A DNA stretch of 64,000 bases from Pseudomicrostroma phylloplanum. Taxonomy: Eukaryota > Basidiomycota > Exobasidiomycetes > Microstromatales. The notes below the pieces were generated by a model that saw nothing but the letters and a program-made list of their open reading frames with translations, did not search any database and was not told where the DNA came from. Of the stretch, positions 1 to 8,457 are shown piece after piece. Both the position numbers and the translations under genes were made by a program. The stretch spans positions 496,001-560,000 of the forward strand of contig BCHS01000007.1 in assembly GCA_039545275.1 (NCBI GenBank). Direction: 5' to 3'. Each line of letters opens with the position of its first letter. Position 1 is the stretch's first letter.

Positions 1-1862
1 TCGATCTTGAGCGTGGATGGGATTTCCACCGCGTCTTCTTCACTGTCAGGGTTGACGTTGGGAGCAGGTTGCGTAGGTGCAGAGGTCGGATTAGTATCTC
101 TGAGAGACTGCACAGTGGCTTTGGGTGTGGCAGCCTCTTCGGTTGGACCCCATCCATCGTCGTTGGAAGCTTCAACATCTTCACTTGGACCCCAGCTATC
201 GTCATTGATAGTCTTGACAACTTCAGTCGGACCCCAGCCATCGTCACCGCCGGTGGGCTGAGCGCTGTCAGTCGGACCCCATCCATCATCGTTGCTGGTA
301 GCTTGCGCGTTGTCGTTCGGACCCCATCCGTCATTGTCGCTAGCTGGAACATTCTCGGTAGGACCCCAGCCATCATCGTCGACGGAGTCCAGGGGCTGCT
401 TCTGAAGCCAGGTGCTGACCATTGCGTCTTGTGGTCGTTCTTGCGAAACTGCATCCTGCTCGTTTGCATCACCAGACTCGGTGGCCTTTCGTCCCCATCG
501 ATTGAAGGGCAGCGCAACAGTGTTGGTGCATGTGACAGACTTGTTGACGGGTGGAGGCTGCCAAGGAGCAGGTGATTCGGATGCGTACTCTTGGGACTGG
601 TAGCCGCCAGTACGACCGCCGTCATCGTTCGTGTACCCAACGTCGCCACTCGCGTGACCACGTGGCAGTGCATAGTCGAGACGCATCGTTCGTCCGCCGA
701 GCTCTTGCCCAGCCAAGGCCTCCATGGCACTGTGAGCAGAGTCTTGTGAGTCAAATTCGACGTACCCGAAGCCTCTTGACTCGCCCGTTTCAGGGTCCTT
801 GGGGATAGCTACGCGCAGAATGTTGCCGTAGGCAGTAAAGGCCTCCCTGAGCTCGTCCACGGTGAGAGAGTAGGGCAGACCACCCACGAAGAGGATGGGA
901 GAAGCATCTGGGTGCTGGACTGGGTGGGAAGAGCCCTCTTGTGGGTACTCTGCGTAGTCGTCGTAGTAGTCATCGTACCAGTAAAACTCGTCTTCGTCTT
1001 CAGGGCGATCGAGGGACTCGAGTGTGGGGTTCCTACGGAAGAAGATCCCCCAAGAGCGGCAGCCCATGGGAGGCTCGACTTCAAGCCAATGGTCTCCGAG
1101 GCGAAGGACGGATCCGTTGTCTGGTGCTTCGAGTAGTTCATAGGGTGGCTCTCCCCAGTCGTTAGGACGCTCCTCTTGCGTGTCGTCAAGAGTCTCGTGA
1201 GATTCCTCTTGTGGTGCATTGTCTTCGGACTGTGCTTGCTGGAAGTTGACCTTTCGAGGTGTGAGGGCTGGCTGCAGACCGTAAGTCCCGCCAGTAGGCG
1301 CATCCCAAGCGCTCTCGTCTGCGATCGCGTCGAAGCCTTCGACCAGAGCATCTCCCTGTTGATACTGGGCCTGATCGTCTTTTTTGACTTCCTCGGCTTG
1401 CTGTTGGGCGTGGTCTTCATCCCCGACTAGCTCAGTGGCCTCAATATCGTCGATGGTCTTGACGCGACGAGTCACGTTGGGTCCCCATCGACCGGTCGCC
1501 TTTGCCAGATGGGGAGGAGGGGCACGTCCGGCCCAACGATCTACTGCAGCACCTTCGACAGGCTCAGGGACTGATTGAAGGTGCTTCGTGTCCTTTGACA
1601 GTCTTGCAGAGAGCGGTTGAGACTCCTTGCTTGACTCTGCTTGCGAAGGCATTCGCTGAGCCAGCGTCTTGGCTGCTTGCTTCGCACTGCGGATTGCGTC
1701 GTGAGGTCGAGGGATGGCGGCTCTAGTAGCAGCAACGGACTCGTCTTCATCGACCCAAGCATCACCGTCATCGTCTTCATCGCCGTTGTGGTCAAGGGTG
1801 GTGTGGGCGTCGGTCCAGGCAGACGCCTCGTCGTCATACGCGTCGAGGACGCCGTCGCTCAT
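1..1862 (-). CDS. RRM protein with WG-repeat tail (3' end outside window)
   Basis: An uninterrupted minus-strand frame runs from an ATG at 1862 to the window edge, about 620 codons, without a stop. The N-terminus is acidic and disordered (starts MSDGVLDAYDDEASAW). One RRM lies at about residues 320-400, with an RNP2-like core ILFVGGL and an RNP1-like core RGFGYVEF. Beyond it come six degenerate 14-15 residue repeats built on DGWGP (about residues 495-575). Further isolated WG/GW-type tryptophans occur before and after the RRM (RWGPN, DWGEPP, RWGRK). RRMs bind single-stranded RNA. Multiple W residues next to G in a disordered chain are the hallmark of Argonaute-hook regions, so a role in RNA silencing or RNP assembly is an inference. 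The family is not otherwise recognised. The C-terminus lies outside the window, so total length and further domains are unknown. Confidence 0.8.
   Translation of the reverse strand, partial: MSDGVLDAYDDEASAWTDAHTTLDHNGDEDDDGDAWVDEDESVAATRAAIPRPHDAIRSAKQAAKTLAQRMPSQAESSKESQPLSARLSKDTKHLQSVPEPVEGAAVDRWAGRAPPPHLAKATGRWGPNVTRRVKTIDDIEATELVGDEDHAQQQAEEVKKDDQAQYQQGDALVEGFDAIADESAWDAPTGGTYGLQPALTPRKVNFQQAQSEDNAPQEESHETLDDTQEERPNDWGEPPYELLEAPDNGSVLRLGDHWLEVEPPMGCRSWGIFFRRNPTLESLDRPEDEDEFYWYDDYYDDYAEYPQEGSSHPVQHPDASPILFVGGLPYSLTVDELREAFTAYGNILRVAIPKDPETGESRGFGYVEFDSQDSAHSAMEALAGQELGGRTMRLDYALPRGHASGDVGYTNDDGGRTGGYQSQEYASESPAPWQPPPVNKSVTCTNTVALPFNRWGRKATESGDANEQDAVSQERPQDAMVSTWLQKQPLDSVDDDGWGPTENVPASDNDGWGPNDNAQATSNDDGWGPTDSAQPTGGDDGWGPTEVVKTINDDSWGPSEDVEASNDDGWGPTEEAATPKATVQSLRDTNPTSAPTQPAPNVNPDSEEDAVEIPSTLKI
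145..372 (-). repeat. Six coding WGP repeats, 42-45 bp period
   Basis: On the plus strand the core GGACCCCA recurs at about 145, 187, 229, 274, 319 and 361, spacings of 42, 42, 45, 45 and 42 bp. Translated on the minus strand each unit carries DGWGP or a close variant (DSWGP once) followed by a variable acidic/polar spacer. The core is conserved while the spacers have diverged, which suggests selection on the tryptophan motif. Confidence 0.85.
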
Positions 1863-2310
1863 GATGGAGTGTATGAAGTGTGTAGTGAGGGTATAAGGTG
1901 GGGTGATCAAAGGTCAGGTGAGTAGTGTGGTGTTGGGGTTGAGTGGTGAGCGGATGATGGGTAGGGGACGGGGATGGAAGCAGGATAAGGCAGAGGCAGA
2001 AGGGACAGGGATGAGGTGCTGCCACACCGCGCTGCGCCGCAATGTTTGGGTCACACGGCTGAATGGATCCGGGCAGGGATGCTCAGACAAGGCCACAAGG
2101 GAAGAGAGGTGCAGTGCAGTGGAGTGCAGTGTGATGTACGCATGATTGGCTAAAAGGAATGAGAGTCGGCCGTGTGTCCCTCTACAGTGCATCGCCCACT
2201 TCCGTGCCGCCGAAGGGGTCATCGTTGCGTGGGAGCAACCTCGCTGCAGAAGCTTCGAAGCTGCCTCTGCTACAGTGCCGCAACCTTGCCCTGCCCTGGA
2301 GCTCAAGTCT
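1863..2310. other. Intergenic: promoter of RRM/WG gene, 3' end of NUS1
   Basis: The stretch between the ATG at 1862 and the NUS1 stop has no convincing gene. It should hold the leader and promoter of the left-hand gene and the NUS1 3' UTR. A short run of overlapping GTGCAGT-type direct repeats lies at about 2110-2135. Short open frames here lack codon structure or family resemblance. Confidence 0.6.
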
Positions 2311-4280
2311 TCACTTGCCGTACCGTTGCTCTGCGTTGGTGAACTGTTCCAGTGCAGCAAAGAAGTCTTGAATCGACAGCTGAGCAATCGACGTGCCAGC
2401 TCGTATCACATCCGAGTCTTGCCGCGAGCAAAGAGTCGCAGAGGGAGGAGCGTGACTGCCGTGATCGGAGAAGAGTAGTGAGAGCAATCAGTCATGAGCC
2501 TCAGTGATGCAACATCGGCATATGGGTCCATGCTGCATACTCACAAGATCTCTGTGACTCGAATCATCCATCTCGGAAAGTCGCTCAGAGTCCGGGCTAT
2601 CGGATCCCCACCAGAGACGATCAGTAGATCTGGCTCGGAAAGGGGAAGACCTTGGCCTACAAGACAAGATGGAAGGGATGGTCAGCTACCAGTCGCAGAC
2701 ACGACAGGCCTGTTAGATGACTCACCCTTGAGCTCCTCCTCCACCTCGGCCACACCTATCCTCTCTATCCTCTTGCTCAGCCAGTCACATCCTGAGCCTG
2801 CGCCTCCGTGACCATTCATGCCCTTGTGCGCTTGTTCATGGCCATCGCCAGTTACAGTATCCTCTTCTTCCCGCCGAATCTTACTGACGAATGTATCCGA
2901 GAGTCCCGCAAAGGCTGCGCGACCGTCCCATTTTGGTGTGAGGAGATTGAGCACAATGAGAAGAGGGCTTCCGGAAACCTCTGCAGAGTAGAGCTCCCCG
3001 TTCTGCAGCTTCTTCTTGCTTGCTTTGCTCGCCAGCTGCATCCGCCTTTCCCCATCCCTCACCTCTACCACAATCGGGACTTGCTCTTCATCGATATCCA
3101 CAGCCATCCTCCAGAGCCCACTGCAGGGCTCGTAGCCGCCCTCTGAGCCCGAAGCCAGCCATCGACTGATCTCTCCTCCTTCATCCCACACGCTCACTTC
3201 GGCCACGCCGAGGAGAGCGCACCAGCGGACAGCGCTGCGCAAGGAGAGGACTCTTCTTGCTGCCTCTTTCTCTTCGTACGCTAGTTGACGAGCGAAAGGA
3301 GGGTGTGACTGCCCAAACAGGCCGCCGGAGGACTTGCTTGATATCGCAGCCTCATTGTCAGAAGCTACCAGCTGACCGAAGTATCGAAGGAGCAGCCGAG
3401 CGATAAGGCTCGAAGTCGGCGGAGGGCTATGCGGGAAGGCCAAAGCGACATGTTGCGGTACTCGTATCTCCTCTCTCGAGCTTCCCAGCAGAACTCCCTT
3501 CTCTTCTTGACGTAGTGCGTTTCTCCTCCGGATGTCGAGCAGCTCTTCTTCGAGTCGAGCAAACTCCTCCGCACCTGTGCTGTTCCTCCTTCTTAGCCAT
3601 CTTCTAGACCGGGCTAGCGCTCTGAGTGAAGCAGTGATGATCCAGAAGCCGAGGTGGAGCAGGATCAGCAGCAGGTACTGCAGCGGCAGTAAGATCGTGG
3701 CGCCAGTCGACCTGGACCTAGAGCCCTTCTTGCGCCGTGCAGTAGCAGACGACTGCTGCTTTCCCTGCCTAATCTTCTTGCTGCGATGTCTCCGAGCTCG
3801 TAGAGCCTCGCTCTCCTCTTCTTCACCCTTGCCGTGTGATAGCAGCTTTGAGCTCGGCAGATCCTTCTCCAGCGCAGCAACAGCCCTCACCACCTCCGTC
3901 TTCGCCTCATCCTTCGCCTTTGCCTTCAGCTCATCTCCACCTCCGAGTACAGCCGCAGGGACCTCACTCCCGCCCCTCACCCGCGAAGGAGGCACATCCC
4001 CCTCCGTATCGTACCTCCTCCTTCTCGGCGCCGGCACAGGCCAGTCCCGCGTGCGCGCCTCTCTCCAAGTAGGCGAAGTGGGAGGGGAGGAGCATGATGA
4101 GGATGCCTCTTGTAGATCTTGCGAGTGTGACTGCGAGTGTGGAAGGAAGGAGGAAGAAGGGCAGGCGTGCGAAGAGAAGGATAGGGCGGGGGGAGTAGCA
4201 TGCTCTGATGTGCGGGTGGACTTCTTGATCGAGGAGGAGGAGCCGGCGGAGGAGGAGGAGGAGGCAATGGAGGGCGTCAT
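2311..4280 (-). CDS. NUS1: NUS1/NgBR-like subunit of dehydrodolichyl diphosphate synthase
   Basis: Three exons (4280-2726, 2650-2545, 2455-2311) give 601 aa. NUS1 is the non-catalytic partner of the cis-prenyltransferase that makes dolichol for ER glycosylation. The N-terminal third is Ser-rich and basic. One membrane segment lies at about residues 197-222 (ILLPLQYLLLILLHLGFW). The cis-prenyltransferase-like part follows, with RWCALLGVAEVSVWDEGG. The two introns hide the diagnostic end: exon 2 encodes PDLLIVSGG and FPRWMIRVTEI, and exon 3 ends in EQRYGK, the C-terminal RxG motif that completes the active site of the heteromer. Ending the gene at the stop near 2682, inside intron 1, would lose all of this. 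The long disordered N-terminus makes it larger than yeast Nus1. Confidence 0.88.
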
Positions 4281-5100
4281 GACATCGTCTCGCGCTGCTT
4301 GCCAGCTACACTTCGCTCGACTCTGTACAGCAGTGAGCAGGTGAGAAGCAGGTGCTAAAAAGAAGCAGAGCAGACCAACAATATCGAGATGCTGTGAATT
4401 GTAGTCTACAGGCTAGGGCTCAGACGCCCAGAAATCTCTCCCACATCTCTCTCCCGCTCGCACGCACGCCTCAACTCACTTCTTCCCGCTCCACGCTCCA
4501 CGTCTCCCGCGACTCGACTCGACTCCACCTCACGGGACGCGGCTTGGCTGGCTGTGTCGAGCCAGTCGAGACTCGCTGCCGAGAAAAAGTACCAGCCTCC
4601 GAGCCGAGGGGGCGACGATACTCAAGGCGTACGAACAAGGCGAGATATGGTCCCGACCACAACTGATGCACACATACGCACGCACACACTACCACAAGCT
4701 GCTACACGGAAGCGAAGCTCGATACATCCATTGATTTGTATTGCGCAAGCGGAGGGCAAGCAGCATGTCCGCGGCTCGCGGCCTGTACAAGGGAAGAGCC
4801 ACGTCAAGAGGCGTGTAGTTGGGGATTGGACGGGCGTATAGGCACGGCGGGGAGCGAGAAGGTAGGCAGAAGGAACATCTATGTAGCCAAAAGGAAAGCC
4901 GGAGAGGAGGAGGAGGAGGAGGATAATGACGTTGCATGTCGGAGTGAGCGGCCTTCCTCTCCTCCGAGAGCAAGGAAGGGCCTTTCGAAAGGAGGGGGGA
5001 TGTGACCAAGATTCGGCAGGACATCTACAGGATAGCAACGTTGTGACAAGCATACAACAAGAGTCGTAGACGCGGGCTGGATTCCAATGAGCATGGGCAG
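4281..5100. other. Intergenic: NUS1 promoter and MRN1 3' region
   Basis: About 820 bp between the NUS1 start and the MRN1 stop. A CA-rich run lies at about 4661-4695 and a GGA/GAG run at about 4903-4922. Open frames of 70-143 codons on both strands are low-complexity and unlike any family I know. I see no gene here. Confidence 0.6.
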
Positions 5101-7377
5101 CTAATCTGTGGCAAGTGACAGAGCAGCTACTTGCTCCGAAAGCTTAGAGGAGTCGATCGGGGGCATGTCCTGGGCAGCGCTCGCGGCAAGGAGGTCCTCG
5201 CTTTTCTCAGCATTGCCGCTCTTGCGCTCTGCCTCGGGTGATGCGAGTCCACTGTTGGCAGCTGCTCCAGGCCCGCTACTTCTCCTAGTATTGCTAGGCG
5301 ATGCAGACCCCGAAGACTTCCTGGGTCCTCCTGCGCCTGTCATCGGACCACCACCCATCACACCAAGGGCCATTGATCGCCCGCATCGATCCTTGCCGTG
5401 GAAGATCTTGAGTTGCTGGTACTCCTCGTGACTCTTCATGGCCTCGATTGCCTTGATGGCGTTCTGGATGTTGCAGAAGTTCACAAATGCACAATTCTTC
5501 TCTCGAAGAGAGTTCACCAGCTCGACCTCGCCATGCTCGGAAAAGTCTGCCCTGAGCTTGTCCTCGTTGAAGTAGTCTGGGTCTGAGATGTTGCCAATGT
5601 AGACGTTGCGTGACCCGCCCGATTGAACGGCCATTGCAATGGCTGGGGAGAGGGGTCCAGAGTGCTTGCCCCAGCCGATCTTCAGCCGGCGGTTGTGGAT
5701 CATCACCCCCGAGTAGGAGGCCAGGTGCTGGAACGCTAGTGCCGAATTGGCGTCCACGAAAGTGACAAAGGCAATGTGCTTGTCTGGAATGTAGCGGACA
5801 GTCTGTAGAATGCCTCCTCTAATGTGGTTGCAAATCTCCTCTGTCGTGGTATCAGGGTGGAGGTTGCCGAGATAGACGGTCCGATTTCCGATCTGCTGCA
5901 AAGCAGGATTGCTCGGAGCGCCGCCCTCGGCCCGATCGGCGCCAGGCACCGCCGGGAAGCCTCCTCCGCTCCCAGCTCCAGACTGAGGACCGCTAGCCGG
6001 GGCAAAACCAAAGGCGGTTTGATATCCTAGAGAGGCGGCGGCAGCCATGCCCATTGCAGCAGCTTGACTGTTGTGAGCTTGATTCTGTTGCTGGCTCTTG
6101 GGGATGTATGCACACCTGTCCTTGCCGTAGTGCACCCGCTTGTTCTTCCAAGCCGGCTCATGAGGTAGGTGCGTGACCACCTTGATGGCCGTGGCAATGG
6201 ATAGGAAATGAACGAATCCAATGTTCTTGTCCCGCACGATCTTGACCTGATCGATGGGACCGAAGCGAGAGAGATCGTCTCGCAGGGACTCTTCTGTGGT
6301 TGTATCGTCGTCACCTAGCTGTACATAGACGTTCCTCGTCGCTTGATGCTGTTGCACATTCAGCAAAACAGGTGTAGGGCAAGGCGATGGCTTTCCCCAG
6401 CCGATCTTGAGCTCTCGACCGTGTAAAGAGAGCTTCTTTACCGAGGCATCGGCGTGGAAAGCAGCCGCAATATGACCATCCAAGAAGGAGATGAACGCGC
6501 AATTTTTCTCGCCTAACACCCGGACATTCTCAATGGGACCGAACTTGACATGGTTGAGCAGCTCATCGACTGAGGCATCCGGAGGAAGGTTGCCCACATA
6601 GACTGTCCTGCCGTGGTTGGCCTGAGGCGGCGGAGGCATCATGCCAACTCCTGGGACAAAGCTGGCACCAGCAGGGCTGAAGGGTGAGTGCGGCGGGAAG
6701 CCGCCGAGCAGAGCCTGAGATCCACCCCCGAGGAAAGGGTTAGGCTGAGGATGGGGCGGTGCAGGCAGTGCACCACCAAAGCCGGGCATAGTGTTGGGCA
6801 TACCAAGAGAAGAGCCATAGGGGGACATGACCGAGCCTGCAGCGGACGATGAGTACGGCGAGGTACCGAGTCCTACCTCGCTAGCCAGGCCATTTGAAGA
6901 CTGTGCTGGTGGGAAGGACCGACCGTTCATGGGCGATGTGCTCAGGCCGGGGGCACCCAGTCCGCCGCCGAGCGGTGCATTGCCTCCTGCTCCCCCAGTA
7001 CCGATAGCCTGGTACGCAGATGGCTGCTGTCCCACGGGCGAGAGTGGAGGCTGAGCCAGAGGCAGGTAGTTTAGAGAAGGGGCCGTTGATCCAAGTCCCA
7101 TGCTTAAGACCGAGGGGATATTGCTATCGGATGTGAACCTGCCCTTACGCCCATGGGAGCCGAGAGATAGATTGGCGGCACTCGAAGAGAGGCCGTGCTG
7201 GTGTAATCCTCCTTGACCTTCGTAGGCTTGCGAGGGATCCGGACGACCGAGCATGCCGAGGGTATCAAGATCGTAGCTGGGAAGCTGAGTGGCAGCGGCA
7301 CTCTCCGAAGACGGGAATGCGGAGTCGTAAGGGGAGGAAGCGAAGCGATGCACAGGCGATTGGCTGCTTGCGTTCAT
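5101..7377 (-). CDS. MRN1: MRN1/Nrd1-type protein with four RRMs
   Basis: Single exon, 758 aa. A disordered Gly/Pro/Ser-rich N-terminus of about 255 residues precedes four RRMs, at about 257-325, 349-425, 498-565 and 589-655. RRM1 and RRM3 end in the conserved KIGWGK; RRM2 and RRM4 end in HYGKDRC and HGKDRCG. Alternating KIGWGK and GKDRC endings are typical of the fungal Mrn1 (budding yeast) / Nrd1-Msa2 (fission yeast) family, cytoplasmic mRNA-binding regulators of differentiation and stress transcripts. Each RRM is preceded by a (R)TVYxGN or RNVYxxx RNP2 core. Start chosen as the first ATG before MNASSQSPVHRFASSPYDS. The 5' leader is probably long, since the next upstream gene ends about 1.1 kb away. 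Confidence 0.88.
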   Translation of the reverse strand: MNASSQSPVHRFASSPYDSAFPSSESAAATQLPSYDLDTLGMLGRPDPSQAYEGQGGLHQHGLSSSAANLSLGSHGRKGRFTSDSNIPSVLSMGLGSTAPSLNYLPLAQPPLSPVGQQPSAYQAIGTGGAGGNAPLGGGLGAPGLSTSPMNGRSFPPAQSSNGLASEVGLGTSPYSSSAAGSVMSPYGSSLGMPNTMPGFGGALPAPPHPQPNPFLGGGSQALLGGFPPHSPFSPAGASFVPGVGMMPPPPQANHGRTVYVGNLPPDASVDELLNHVKFGPIENVRVLGEKNCAFISFLDGHIAAAFHADASVKKLSLHGRELKIGWGKPSPCPTPVLLNVQQHQATRNVYVQLGDDDTTTEESLRDDLSRFGPIDQVKIVRDKNIGFVHFLSIATAIKVVTHLPHEPAWKNKRVHYGKDRCAYIPKSQQQNQAHNSQAAAMGMAAAASLGYQTAFGFAPASGPQSGAGSGGGFPAVPGADRAEGGAPSNPALQQIGNRTVYLGNLHPDTTTEEICNHIRGGILQTVRYIPDKHIAFVTFVDANSALAFQHLASYSGVMIHNRRLKIGWGKHSGPLSPAIAMAVQSGGSRNVYIGNISDPDYFNEDKLRADFSEHGEVELVNSLREKNCAFVNFCNIQNAIKAIEAMKSHEEYQQLKIFHGKDRCGRSMALGVMGGGPMTGAGGPRKSSGSASPSNTRRSSGPGAAANSGLASPEAERKSGNAEKSEDLLAASAAQDMPPIDSSKLSEQVAALSLATD

Positions 7378-8457
7378 TTGGGAAGAAGTGAGTCGTGTTG
7401 AGGGCTACGAGAGGGAAAGAAGCTTGGGTCTCTCGGATGTCCTGTATCTGAAATTGCGCGAAGGGAGCGTGTGTGGTTTGCAGCGAGACTGGGACGAGCG
7501 AGATGGCGAAGCGAATGTAGCATTCAGCGGGTGCGAGCAAAGCGTCAGGGCAGAGCAGCGAGCTAGACAGGCGCAGGGAGATAAACGTATGTAGGCAGCA
7601 CAAGTCGTCCGTACGAGTGAGTTGTGCTATGCGCTTCCTGTTGTCGGAGCAGCGAGGCCTGGGAATCCGCTCTAGCAAACGAAGATGGGCTGATCTATCT
7701 CGGTCACTGTTGAGAACGCTGGATACGATGTCGGTAGCTGTATGACGACGATGCAGAGACAAGGAGAGCAGTAGTCGTTGCGGGTCGTGATGCCTCTTGT
7801 GTCGGAGTGTCTGTGTGGAGATAGCGAAGCAGCAGAGCAAGGGCGTGGGAGGGCAGAAGCTCGGCTCGCTGATGGGCGGAAGGAGTGGTTCGTTAGATGA
7901 CGACGAGGTGGTGGTGGTGGAAGAGGGAAACCAAACGTCAGGGAAGAAGACGAACCAGGGATAGCCGGGGAAACGAGAGCGCAGTGGTGTGCGGACGAAA
8001 GGGGGTGCCAGGGCAGGGAGAGGCGGGGAGGAAGAAGGACGACGGACGCACGCAAAGGCGCCCAGCGGAGGATTAGTGCTCTGATTGATTGTTGGCGGAG
8101 CGGACTCTGACTCTGACCCTGACCCTCTGCCTCCCACGCCACGCCACGCCCTGCTGCACCCCTCGCACGTCGCCTTCATGCCCGGCGCGCTCAACCTCGC
8201 CCTCGGCAGCCAAGCAGCAGCAGAGCAAGCGCCAGCCAACCACCTCCGAGTGCCCCCGTAACACCGGCGACTCAATCGGCTAGCCAGCAGTGACTTTGAG
8301 AGAGGCATCGAGTGAAGCTGGTGAAATGTATTGACAAAAGAGTTCGCTAGCGAATGACATGAAGTGAGACTACAGGTATGGTATCAGTGGAGGGGGCCTT
8401 GTGGTACGATCACTAGAAAGCGAGAGGAGATGCAGGGGAGCGGCGACTAAACCTCCC
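7378..8457. other. Long MRN1 promoter/leader and HAC1 3' region
   Basis: About 1.1 kb without a supported gene. On the minus strand the part next to MRN1 is pyrimidine-rich and open in two frames (347 and 156 codons), but the translations are S/P/L/R-rich and the longer one overlaps the MRN1 start. This looks like a long 5' leader plus promoter. Imperfect CTGACC/CACGCC direct repeats lie at about 8105-8150. Confidence 0.55.

Noticed and set aside
3532..4344. 270-codon plus-strand ORF
   Set aside because: Antisense to NUS1 exon 1; Ser/Glu-rich low complexity.
7265..8308. 347-codon minus-strand ORF upstream of MRN1
   Set aside because: Overlaps the MRN1 start in another frame, composition is S/P/L/R-rich, no domain; better read as leader DNA.
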